Shown: in pieces, positions 28,601-39,341 of the stretch
How positions within the stretch are numbered: position 1 is the stretch's first letter
Layout of the letters: each line of letters opens with the position of its first letter
DNA from: Phytophthora quininea
Lineage: Eukaryota > Oomycota > Peronosporomycetes > Peronosporales > Peronosporaceae
Length of the DNA: 64,000 bases
Direction: 5' to 3'
Assembly: GCA_011947345.1 (NCBI GenBank)
Contig: JAAVTG010000568.1
Coordinates: 1-64,000 of the forward strand
Made by a program: the position numbers and the translations under genes
The notes under the pieces: generated by a model
Told to the model about the DNA's origin: nothing
Databases searched by the model: none
Seen by the model: only the letters and a program-made list of their open reading frames with translations

Positions 28601-31600
28601 TTACACTTAGTTTCATTATGCTGTGATCCGTATTACCGTCAGTATCGTCTGATAACCGAAAATAGTGTATCGAGTAGTACTCATTTGGGCGCTAAAAAGC
28701 AGCGCGCTACAGGAATAAACAGCAGCACAAGCCCAAAATAGAGCCCATAACGCGACGTCATTTTAGTGCGATACATATGTAGCGCCGACCATATATATAT
28801 ACGCACTACACAAACATTCAAACCTACATACGCACATTCAGTTGCTACACATATTCCGACCTTACACACGATTTGTCTCATAATCACATACTCAAATACT
28901 AATTCTCTTTGTGTTCTTCGTTGAGTCCCGCCAGCAAGTTCACCTTGCGTCGAAACATATCTCTTCACTGTTTTGATTTAGTCGGGCGTACAATGCCTCC
29001 AATGGCTTTTGGGAACGCCCATTGGCCGATGCACCAGTTTCTGTCGCTGCAAACTATCACCATCTTCTTCCCCACATACCCAAACGTAGTCTCCCAAGTT
29101 CTCATCCTAAACGGGAGTAAGCGGCCGTAATTAACCTTACTGATCGTTGACTGCTTGACAGGCCTGTCTCTATCACTTCGCAGTGTCACCATCGTGCTCC
29201 GCGTATACAAACACGTGATTCTCCAAGGTTTTAGTCGAAGCAGGTGTGTGCGGCCGTAGATAACGTTGCTCCTCGCTGATTGGCTGATGGGCCTGTCTCT
29301 GTCTTTTCACACTATCACCATCTTCTTCCCCGTATATGAAAGCGTCGTCCCCTACGTTTTCAGCCGAAACCGGTATGTACAGCCGCAGCAATCGCTCCTG
29401 ATCGCTGATTGGATGATGGGCCTGTCTCTGTCACATGGGACTATCACCATCATGTTTTCCGTATATGATAACATTCTTCCCCAAGTTTTCAGCCCAATCG
29501 GTGGAGCACAGCCGTTGTTTTCGTTGCGGATCGCTGATTGGCGGATGCGCCTGTTTCTGTTCGCTCAGAGTATCACCATCCTGTTCGCCATACTGAATAA
29601 CCCAGTTACACTTAGTTTCATTATGCTGTGATCCGTATTACCGTCAGTATCGTCTGATAACCGAAAATAGTGTATCGAGTAGTACTCATTTGGGCGCTAA
29701 AAAGCAGCGCGCTACAGGAATAAACAGCAGCACAAGCCCAAAATAGAGCCCATAACGCGACGTCATTTTAGTGCGATACATATGTAGCGCCGACCATATA
29801 TATATACGCACTACACAAACATTCAAACCTACATACGCACATTCAGTTGCTACACATATTCCGACCTTACACACGATTTGTCTCATAATCACATACTCAA
29901 ATACTAATTCTCTTTGTGTTCTTCGTTGAGTCCCGCCAGCAAGTTCACCTTGCGTCGAAACATATCTCTTCACTGTTTTGATTTAGTCGGGCGTACAATG
30001 CCTCCAATGGCTTTTGGGAACGCTTATTGGCTGATGCACCAGTTTCTGTCGCTGCAAACTATCACCATCTTCTTCCCCACATACCCAAACGTAGTCTCCC
30101 AAGTTCTCATCCTAAACGGGAGTAAGCGGCCGTAATTAACCTTACTGATCGTTGACTGCTTGACAGGCCTGTCTCTATCACTTCGCAGTGTCACCATCGT
30201 GCTCCGCGTATACAAACACGTGATTCTCCAAGGTTTTAGTCGAAGCAGGTGTGTGCGGCCGTAGATAACGTTGCTCCTCGCTGATTGGCTGATGGGCCTG
30301 TCTCTGTCTTTTCACACTATCACCATCTTCTTCCCCGTATATGAAAGCGTCGTCCCCTACGTTTTCAGCCGAAACCGGTATGTACAGCCGCAGCAATCGC
30401 TCCTGATCGCTGATTGGATGATGGGCCTGTCTCTGTCACATGGGACTATCACCATCATGTTTTCCGTATATGATAACATTCTTCCCCAAGTTTTCAGCCC
30501 AATCGGTGGAGCACAGCCGTTGTTTTCGTTGCGGATCGCTGATTGGCGGATGCGCCTGTTTCTGTTCGCTCAGAGTATCACCATCCTGTTCGCCATACTG
30601 AATAACCCAGTTACACTTAGTTTCATTATGCTGTGATCCGTATTACCGTCAGTATCGTCTGATAACCGAAAATAGTGTATCGAGTAGTACTCATTCGGGC
30701 GCTAAAAAGCAGCGCGCTACAGGAATAAACAGCAGCACAAGCCCAAAATAGAGCCCATAACGCGACGTCATTTTAGTGCGATACATATGTAGCGCCGACC
30801 ATATATATATACGCACTACACAAACATTCAAACCTACATACGCACATTCAGTTGCTACACATATTCCGACCTTACACACGATTTGTCTCATAATCACATA
30901 CTCAAATACTAATTCTCTTTGTGTTCTTCGTTGAGTCCCGCCAGCAAGTTCACCTTGCGTCGAAACATATCTCTTCACTGTTTCGAATCCGTCGGGCGTA
31001 CGATGCCTGCAATGGCTTTTGTGAACGCTTATTGGCTGATGCACCAGTTTCTGTCGCTGCAAACTATCACCATCTTCTTCCCCACATACGAAAACGTAGT
31101 CTCCCAAGTTCTCATCCCAAACGGGAGTAAGCGGCCGTAATGAACCTTACTGATCGTTGATTTGTTGACAGGCCTGTCTCTATCACTTCGCAGTGTCACC
31201 ATCGTGCTCCGCGTATACAAACACGTGATTCTCCAAGGTTTTAGTCGAAGCAGGTGTGTGCGGCCGTAGATAACGTTGCTCCTCGCTGATTGGCTGATGG
31301 GCCTGTCTCTGTCTTTTCACACTATCACCATCTTCTTCCCCGTATATGAAAGCGTCGTCCCCTACGTTTTCAGCCGAAACCGGTATGTACAGCCGCAGCA
31401 ATCGCTCCTGATCGCTGATTGGATGATGGGCCTGTCTCTGTCACATGGGACTATCACCATCATGTTTTCCGTATATGATAACATTCTTCCCCAAGTTTTC
31501 AGCCCAATCGGTGGAGCACAGCCGTTGTTTTCGTTGCTGATCGCTGATTGGCGGATGCGCCTGTTTCTGTTCGCTCAGAGTATCACCATCCTGTTCGCCA

Positions 31601-34600
31601 TACTGAATAACCCAGTTACACTTAGTTTCATTATGCTGTGATCCGTATTACCGTCAGTATCGTCTGATAACCGAAAATAGTGTATCGAGTAGTACTCATT
31701 CGGGCGCTAAAAAGCAGCGCGCTACAGGAATAAACAGCAGCACAAGCCCAAAATAGAGCCCATAACGCGACGTCATTTTAGTGCGATACATATGTAGCGC
31801 CGACCATATATATATACGCACTACGCAAACATTCAAACCTACATACGCACATTCAGTTGCTACACATATTCCGACCTTACACACGATTTGTCTCATAATC
31901 ACATACTCAAATACTAATTCTCTTTGTGTTCTTCGTTGAGTCCCGCCAGCAAGTTCACCTTGCGTCGAAACATATCTCTTCACTGTTTTGATTTAGTCGG
32001 GCGTACAATGCCTCCAATGGCTTTTGGGAACGCCCATTGGCCGATGCACCAGTTTCTGTCGCTGCAAACTATCACCATCTTCTTCCCCACATACCCAAAC
32101 GTAGTCTCCCAAGTTCTCATCCTAAACGGGAGTAAGCGGCCGTAATTAACCTTACTGATCGTTGACTGCTTGACAGGCCTGTCTCTATCACTTCGCAGTG
32201 TCACCATCGTGCTCCGCGTATACAAACACGTGATTCTCCAAGGTTTTAGTCGAAGCAGGTGTGTGCGGCCGTAGATAACGTTGCTCCTCGCTGATTGGCT
32301 GATGGGCCTGTCTCTGTCTTTTCACACTATCACCATCTTCTTCCCCGTATATGAAAGCGTCGTCCCCTACGTTTTCAGCCGAAACCGGTATGTACAGCCG
32401 CAGCAATCGCTCCTGATCGCTGATTGGATGATGGGCCTGTCTCTGTCACATGGGACTATCACCATCATGTTTTCCGTATATGATAACATTCTTCCCCAAG
32501 TTTTCAGCCCAATCGGTGGAGCACAGCCGTTGTTTTCGTTGCGGATCGCTGATTGGCGGATGCGCCTGTTTCTGTTCGCTCAGAGTATCACCATCCTGTT
32601 CGCCATACTGAATAACCCAGTTACACTTAGTTTCATTATGCTGTGATCCGTATTACCGTCAGTATCGTCTGATAACCGAAAATAGTGTATCGAGTAGTAC
32701 TCATTCGGGCGCTAAAAAGCAGCGCGCTACAGGAATAAACAGCAGCACAAGCCCAAAATAGAGCCCATAACGCGACGTCATTTTAGTGCGATACATATGT
32801 AGCGCCGACCATATATATATACGCACTACACAAACATTCAAACCTACATACGCACATTCAGTTGCTACACATATTCCGACCTTACACACGATTTGTCTCA
32901 TAATCACATACTCAAATACTAATTCTCTTTGTGTTCTTCGTTGAGTCCCGCCAGCAAGTTCACCTTGCGTCGAAACATATCTCTTCACTGTTTTGATTTA
33001 GTCGGGCGTACAATGCCTCCAATGGCTTTTGGGAACGCCCATTGGCCGATGCACCAGTTTCTGTCGCTGCAAACTATCACCATCTTCTTCCCCACATACC
33101 CAAACGTAGTCTCCCAAGTTCTCATCCTAAACGGGAGTAAGCGGCCGTAATTAACCTTACTGATCGTTGACTGCTTGACAGGCCTGTCTCTATCACTTCG
33201 CAGTGTCACCATCGTGCTCCGCGTATACAAACACGTGATTCTCCAAGGTTTTAGTCGAAGCAGGTGTGTGCGGCCGTAGATAACGTTGCTCCTCGCTGAT
33301 TGGCTGATGGGCCTGTCTCTGTCTTTTCACACTATCACCATCTTCTTCCCCGTATATGAAAGCGTCGTCCCCTACGTTTTCAGCCGAAACCGGTATGTAC
33401 AGCCGCAGCAATCGCTCCTGATCGCTGATTGGATGATGGGCCTGTCTCTGTCACATGGGACTATCACCATCATGTTTTCCGTATATGATAACATTCTTCC
33501 CCAAGTTTTCAGCCCAATCGGTGGAGCACAGCCGTTGTTTTCGTTGCGGATCGCTGATTGGCGGATGCGCCTGTTTCTGTTCGCTCAGAGTATCACCATC
33601 CTGTTCGCCATACTGAATAACCCAGTTACACTTAGTTTCATTATGCTGTGATCCGTATTACCGTCAGTATCGTCTGATAACCGAAAATAGTGTATCGAGT
33701 AGTACTCATTCGGGCGCTAAAAAGCAGCGCGCTACAGGAATAAACAGCAGCACAAGCCCAAAATAGAGCCCATAACGCGACGTCATTTTAGTGCGATACA
33801 TATGTAGCGCCGACCATATATATATACGCACTACACAAACATTCAAACCTACATACGCACATTCAGTTGCTACACATATTCCGACCTTACACACGATTTG
33901 TCTCATAATCACATACTCAAATACTAATTCTCTTTGTGTTCTTCGTTGAGTCCCGCCAGCAAGTTCACCTTGCGTCGAAACATATCTCTTCACTGTTTTG
34001 ATTTAGTCGGGCGTACAATGCCTCCAATGGCTTTTGGGAACGCCCATTGGCCGATGCACCAGTTTCTGTCGCTGCAAACTATCACCATCTTCTTCCCCAC
34101 ATACGAAAACGTAGTCTCCCAAGTTCTCATCCCAAACGGGAGTAAGCGGCCGTAATGAACCTTACCGATCGTTGACTGCTTGACAGGCCTGTCTCTATCA
34201 CTTCGCAGTGTCACCATCGTGCTCCGCGTATACAAACACGTGATTCTCCAAGGTTTTAGTCGAAGCAGGTGTGTGCGGCCGTAGATAACATTGCTACTCG
34301 CTGATTGGCTGATGGGCCTGTCTCTGTCTTTTCACACTATCACCATCTTCTTCCCCGTATATGAAAGCGTCGTCCCCTACGTTTTCAGCCGAAACCGGTA
34401 TGTACAGCCGCAGCAATCGCTCCTGATCGCTGATTGGATGATGGGCCTGTCTCTGTCACATGGGACTATCACCATCATGTTTTCCGTATATGATAACATT
34501 CTTCCCCAAGTTTTCAGCCCAATCGGTGGAGCACAGCCGTTGTTTTCGTTGCGGATCGCTGATTGGCGGATGCGCCTGTTTCTGTTCGCTCAGAGTATCA

Positions 34601-35837
34601 CCATCCTGTTCGCCATACTGAATAACCCAGTTACACTTAGTTTCATTATGCTGTGATCCGTATTACCGTCAGTATCGTCTGATAACCGAAAATAGTGTAT
34701 CGAGTAGTACTCATTCGGGCGCTAAAAAGCAGCGCGCTACAGGAATAAACAGCAGCACAAGCCCAAAATAGAGCCCATAACGCGACGTCATTTTAGTGCG
34801 ATACATATGTAGCGCCGACCATATATATATACGCACTACACAAACATTCAAACCTACATACGCACATTCAGTTGCTACACATATTCCGACCTTACACACG
34901 ATTTGTCTCATAATCACATACTCAAATACTAATTCTCTTTGTGTTCTTCGTTGAGTCCCGCCAGCAAGTTCACCTTGCGTCGAAACATATCTCTTCACTG
35001 TTTTGATTTAGTCGGGCGTACAATGCCTCCAATGGCTTTTGGGAACGCCCATTGGCCGATGCACCAGTTTCTGTCGCTGCAAACTATCACCATCTTCTTC
35101 CCCACATACGAAAACGTAGTCTCCCAAGTTCTCATCCCAAACGGGAGTAAGCGGCCGTAATGAACCTTACTGATCGTTGACTGCTTGACAGGCCTGTCTC
35201 TATCACTTCGCAGTGTCACCATCGTGCTCCGCGTATACAAACACGTGATTCTCCAAGGTTTTAGTCGAAGCAGGTGTGTGCGGCCGTAGATAACATTGCT
35301 ACTCGCTGATTGGCTGATGGGCCTGTCTCTGTCTTCTCACACTATCACCATCTTCTTCCCCGTATATGAAAGCGTCGTCCCCTACGTTTTCAGCCTAAAC
35401 CGGTGTGTACAGCCGCAGCAATCGTTCCTGATCGCTGATTGGGTGATGAGCCTGTCTCTGTCACATGGGACTATCACCATCATGTTTTCCGTATATGATA
35501 ACATTCTTCCCCAAGTTTTCAGCCCAATCGGTGGAGCACAGCCGTTGTTTTCGTTGCGGATCGCTGATTGGCGGATGCGCCTGTTTCTGTTCGCTCAGAG
35601 TATCACCATCCTGTTCGCCATACTGAATAACCCAGTTACACTTAGTTTCATTATGCTGTGATCCGTATTACCGTCAGTATCGTCTGATAACCGAAAATAG
35701 TGTGTCGAGTAGTACTAACTTGGGCGCTAAAAAGCAGCGCGCTACAGGAATAAACAGCAGCAAAAGCCCAAAATAGAGCCCATAACGCGACGTCATTTTA
35801 GTGCGATACATATGTAGCCCCGACCATATATATATAG

Positions 35838-36230
35838 GTCTGTGATTGGCTGTTGACGCCTGTCTCTGACACACCAACATAGTACCATCTTTTTCACAGT
35901 GCTTGAAAACGTAGCTTTCACAACTTGCTGTTCCTTATTCTTATAATTGGGTTCGTAATGCACAAATAATCGATACTTGGTGGTGCGCCTGTTTTTGTCC
36001 AAAATAAGAAGTACCATCTTTTCTCCATATGTTTTAACATAATTTACCAGATTTTCATGAGCACCCATCTCATATTGACTGCGTAGTGAACATATCTCTC
36101 AGATTGGTTGGAGGGCCTGTCTATACTCCACCATATGTCACAAATTCTGTCATTCTCAAGGATACCAATTTTTAGGTTCATATGACTTGAATTGACTATG
36201 GTATCACATTAACCTTGTCTGCCACATTTG
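35838..36230 (+). repeat. Diverged 129-bp subrepeats at the array edge
   Basis: Beyond the last unit end, three diverged blocks keep the subrepeat order: GTGATTGGCTGTTGACGCCTG at 35,842, a TACTTGGTGGTGCGCCTG block at 35,973 and AGATTGGTTGGAGGGCCTG at 36,101. The outer two are 258 bp apart, which is 2 x 129. Each is followed by ACCATC- or ACCATA-like and GAAAACGTAG-like remnants. This is the old, unhomogenised edge of the satellite. Confidence 0.8.
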
Positions 36231-36560
36231 TATCGGGTTTATATAGGCGCTGGTCACCCTGTTCACCTCATGCCACAGTTGTACCGGAAACAAATAGCAA
36301 AGCGTCACCCACTGCCTATCTCGGGTGGGTGTGGCATGTCCGGGTATTAATTGTACCAGAGGGTGACCCTTTCAGTTCCTGAACGTGCACGTTCAAAACC
36401 AGACACTTCCAAGTCTAATGCCCATGCTTGACTCAGCAACCCAACCAGAAAACCACCAATCATTCCACATTTCATGTCCCACACCATATGTCTCACTGAC
36501 TCTAATACCAAGCCAATCAGAGTGCGTATGTTCTTTTCAGCCAATCAGAACGCCATCATC
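36231..36560 (-). other. Probable Copia 3' flank or LTR remnant
   Basis: This stretch lies directly downstream of the Copia RNase H end on the minus strand. It contains two CCAATCAG words (36,513-36,520 and 36,541-36,548) and a TATATAAA box on the minus strand, as expected of an LTR promoter region. I could not find a matching second LTR, so the boundaries are uncertain. No protein gene is visible here. Confidence 0.4.
36238..36245 (-). promoter_or_regulatory. TATA-like box in probable LTR
   Basis: The minus strand reads CCTATATAAACCC here. Its position 3' of the Copia coding remnant fits an LTR promoter. The promoter role is inferred from sequence only. Confidence 0.3.
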
Positions 36561-36594
36561 ATGAATCTATGGAAATTTTTGAGAGCGCCTCGTG

Positions 36595-37217
36595 TCACCT
36601 GCACGAAGTATTTGATATTGACGTATTTGATGTGCTTACTACATCCACGCAACTTGAGATTGTTTCAAATTTTATGCAACTTTTGTTGTCATCTAGGATG
36701 AGTGTGGGTATCAGAGTAAATTTATCTTCGCAAACGTTTAATGTAAATAAGCTCTTGGATGCAGTAGCATAGAGCAATGTACTCCGCTTCAGTCGTGGAC
36801 AGGACGACTGTGTAATATCTGCGAGAGACCCAGCTAATCGGACTGTTGCAGAACATTGTGAGGTATCCACTAAAGCAGCGCCGAGTGTCGGTGCACTGGG
36901 CATAGTCTGAGTCTGTAAAAGCCATCAAGTAGTCATCTGACTTTAATAGCTCAGGGTTTTCTGTTCCACCGAGGGTAATGTCATAGTTGCGTGTACCGCT
37001 CAAGTAGTGCATGTCTGACAGCTCGCCCATGGAGCTTGCATGGGTTGTTCAGGTACTGACTGACTTCGCGAATAATGTATGCGAGATCGGGTTTAATTCC
37101 TGTCATCACGTTCATGAAGCCACCAACAGCTTCACGATATGCCTTATCGGCTTCATTGTCAGGACAGTATGTTGAGATCAATTTGTGAACGATAGGAACG
37201 CTTTTTGGGGATGGCAT
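36595..37217 (-). pseudogene. Copia RNase H region, broken
   Basis: Two overlapping frames carry the end of the Copia polyprotein. The first has YREAVGGFMNVMTGIKPDLAY and SQYLNNPC. The second has YLSGTRNYDITLGG, TDSDYAQCTDTRR, SGYLTMF and STTEAEYIALCYCIQE, which are RNase H landmarks of Copia elements. A further shifted piece with KHIKYVNIKYFVQ corresponds to the usual KHIDIRYH end. At least two frameshifts separate the pieces. Confidence 0.88.
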
Positions 37218-38022
37218 TTTACCTTGAAAATGGCCCAGGACTTTAGCGGCAGAGCTCTTTTGGTGAATAGAGATGGAGAGGGCGGCTCGGTTCCTTTCAA
37301 TGGTCCAACCAAGCAGGTAGGATACTCCCCTAAATCAGTCATGTTAAACTCAAAGTTCAATGCCGATTTGACCCTAGCAATGATTTGTTTGGATGACGAG
37401 ATGATCAACAGGCCATCGACCTAAACCGAGACGTAACATGGTGCGTTGAATTTGACATTGAAGAATACACAGCGCTCTTTAACTAGGCGACGGAAACCAA
37501 GTTTTCGAGGTAGGCGGCGAGGATATGATACCATACTCTAGGGGATTGCTTGAGGCCATAGAGGCTCCTATCAAGTTTGCATACAAGTTCTGGTTGATTT
37601 TTAGTAGTAAAACCTTCGGGCTGCTCCATGAAAATCATAACCTCAAGGTTGCCGTTGAGAAAAGTGGTTTTCACGTCCATTTGCTCAACTTCATAGTCAA
37701 GGATTGCTGCGGTGTAAACAATAGTCATAGGACCTCCATGCGACCAACCGGAGATAATATCTCTGTGTAGTCTATCCCGTGTTTGTGGTGGAATCCTTTT
37801 GATAACTAAACGTGCTTTAAAGCGTACAATGCTACCAGTTTCATCACGATTACGGACAAATACCCATCGACATTGCAGTACTTTGCGATTGCTGGGGCAA
37901 GGTACTAGGGACCAAGTGCGGTTTTCCTTCGGTGAGTGATACTCAGAAAGGGCCCCCGCGTGCCAGTCAGATGCATGATTTGAGCGCATGGCAGCCTTGT
38001 ATGTTGTAGGTTTAGGGTACAT
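37178..38022 (-). pseudogene. Copia reverse transcriptase (RVT_2), broken
   Basis: The largest open piece (38,022-37,483) has the Copia RT landmarks WSLVPCPSNRKVLQCRWVF, KARLVIKR, EQMDVKTTFLNG, FMEQPEGF and LDRSLYGLKQSPRVWY. A frameshift near 37,497 leads into a piece with FNVKFNAPCYVSV, then a TAG stop (37,421-37,423), then VDGLLIISSS, where functional enzymes have a VDD catalytic box. The second catalytic Asp is therefore Gly and a stop sits just before it. FNMTDLGE follows. It cannot make active enzyme. Confidence 0.9.
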
Positions 38023-38284
38023 AGCACGCTGCTAAGAGAGTAATGACCGTATAGTGAGTAACTTGCTTCTCCTCGACAGGCTCGCCAAGAAGCAGAGCCT
38101 TAGAATATACTGGTGAAACATCCATTTTAGAACGCTTCGCAAGAGGAAAATGAGTATCATCGGTGGTGGCCATCAAGGGGCTTGATTGCGTTTGAGCAGT
38201 GCACTTAGTGGTGGTAGGAGTTCTTCTGACAGGTAGGGAAGAGATAAGAGGATCGGGTGTGGCTCGCTCGAGAAATGTCAAGTG

Positions 38285-38766
38285 ATGAGGGAAATATGCT
38301 CCCTGAATGTGACATCACGGCTGTAAATGACTTTGTTCTCCGTCGTGCTGAGAAGGCGGTACCCTATCTTGTTTTGGGGCAAGCCAATGAACATGCAAAG
38401 TTTGGCACGAGATTCAAGTTTATTGTGGCTCCGGCGTCAGATCAATCGCAGCGCACCCAAACACATTCACGTATTGTAGAGTGGGGTTCTTGCCATGTCA
38501 AAGTTCGTACGGTGTTACTCCCGATGTAGAACACTGCTTGGCGTCACGTTGGTTAAGTGAGTGGCATATTGGCAACACTTTCCTCACAGCTGGCCAGGCT
38601 GATCTCCATCAATGGCGAGTGCGTGAACGCGGTAAAGGATTGTTATCACGCGGCGTTCAGTAACCGCATTTTGCTGCGGTGTGTAAGCGTTTGTAAATTG
38701 AGCATACGTGCCATACCTGTCGAAGATCCGCTTGCCGAGCTACTCGTATTCTTTACCATTGTCACT
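38285..38766 (-). pseudogene. Copia integrase core, broken
   Basis: The minus strand encodes a DNGKEY motif (38,743-38,763), typical of the second catalytic Asp of Copia integrases, then TNAYTPQQNAVTERR, which carries the region of the catalytic Glu. Further on come KLESRAKLCMFIG and VIYSRDVTFRE, the usual C-terminal Copia integrase landmarks. Several stop codons interrupt the frame (after KEYE, near the GQL region and elsewhere). The first catalytic Asp region is absent. It joins directly to the RT fragment downstream. Confidence 0.85.
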
Positions 38767-38864
38767 TAAAGTCGAGATATCTCAAAGTCAAACTGATTAA
38801 ATTGGGTCGCCAGCGTGCCAACTTCGCTGTCGAAGCGATTCTCGACAGCCTCGCGAAAACGCCC

Positions 38865-38902
38865 GGCCTTCTGTATGCGGCTTCGAGTCGCTGGCCGCCG
38901 TC
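38865..38902 (+). repeat. 38-bp direct repeat A, left copy
   Basis: GGCCTTCTGTATGCGGCTTC and the following bases to CCGCCGTC are identical to 41,080-41,117. Here A lies before repeat B; in the other location A follows B. Confidence 0.9.
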
Positions 38903-38926
38903 TTCTGCGCTTGGGACTCGGCAAGC

Positions 38927-39010
38927 GGCCACGGATCCGTGCTCTAGCCGTCATGGCGGCACTGCCACCACCTGCGGCGCAACAGACGTCGGTCGCGTCG
39001 AGGTCTGCAA
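38927..39010 (+). repeat. 84-bp direct repeat B, left copy
   Basis: The 84 bp from GGCCACGGATCCGTGCTC to GAGGTCTGCAA are identical to 40,989-41,072 in the same orientation. The two copies enclose the double-Myb gene. They may be terminal repeats of a mobile segment or products of a local duplication. Confidence 0.92.
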
Positions 39011-39341
39011 TAGGTCGGGCCTTACTCACCAGGCGGGTAACAGATAGTCGTGTTCTTGTAGATTTGACGCGTAAATAGCCATCACTCACCGGTCTGTAAT
39101 CTGACAGAGTACGTGTGCAGCCGATGTATGGGATGTCGTGGGCGTTAGCGGTACTGTCATATTGTACGGAACTTCGATCGGTGGCAAATTACGGCATCAT
39201 AATTTGCAGCAGGCTTGGTGTGGATGTGCGACGATATTTCTGTCCTGTCCGAGATCAGTTGCAGCGGCACTTCTGTACATGGAACAGAGTTCGTTTACTA
39301 GGGAAATACAGCAACAAAGACATATGGATTATTTAAGAGTT

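Larger units (their letters stand above)
1..35825 (+). repeat. Satellite array with nested unit lengths
   Basis: Direct reading shows 26 copies of a constant unit end (GCGACGTCATTTTAG, then CATATGTAGCGCCGACC, then a short TA run), all on the same strand. Spacing between ends gives unit lengths of 1542, 1743, 1733, 1737, 1736, 1867, 1334, 1324, 1324, 1066, 2165, 2167, 2178, 2183 and then 1005 eleven times. Units share the right-hand part and differ mainly in where they begin after the TA run. Open frames inside are repeated with the unit and show no recognised domain, so I treat the array as non-coding satellite. The left end runs out of the window. Function is unknown; centromeric, subtelomeric or heterochromatic roles are all possible. 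Confidence 0.97.
24771..35825 (+). repeat. Eleven 1005-bp satellite units without indels
   Basis: Unit ends are at 25,775, 26,780, 27,785, 28,790, 29,795, 30,800, 31,805, 32,810, 33,815, 34,820 and 35,825, every step being 1005 bp. Each unit starts with CGCACTAC(A/G)CAAACATTC, an internal point of the longer classes, and holds five subrepeats; in the first unit these start at 24,997, 25,126, 25,255, 25,384 and 25,513. Units carry two main sequence variants at several blocks (for example TTTCGAATCCGTCGG versus TTTTGATTTAGTCGG), shuffled between units. This indicates gene conversion or unequal crossing-over. Confidence 0.96.
36560..38766 (-). mobile_element. Degraded Ty1/Copia retrotransposon
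   Basis: On the minus strand the order is integrase core end (38.77-38.28 kb), integrase-RT linker, reverse transcriptase (38.02-37.2 kb) and RNase H (37.2-36.56 kb). This is the Copia order, with integrase before RT. No gag, protease or integrase N-terminus is seen. Reading frame breaks occur throughout, for example near 37,497 and a TAG at 37,421-37,423. The element borders the satellite array on its 3' side. It is a dead copy. Confidence 0.9.

Noticed and set aside
1..35825. CRISPR array
   Set aside because: The repeats are 1-2 kb with 129-bp subunits, not 25-40-bp repeats with unique spacers, and the genome is eukaryotic.
1..35825. Ribosomal intergenic spacer repeats
   Set aside because: No 18S, 5.8S, 28S or 5S sequence is seen in or beside the array, and the units run without any gene between them.
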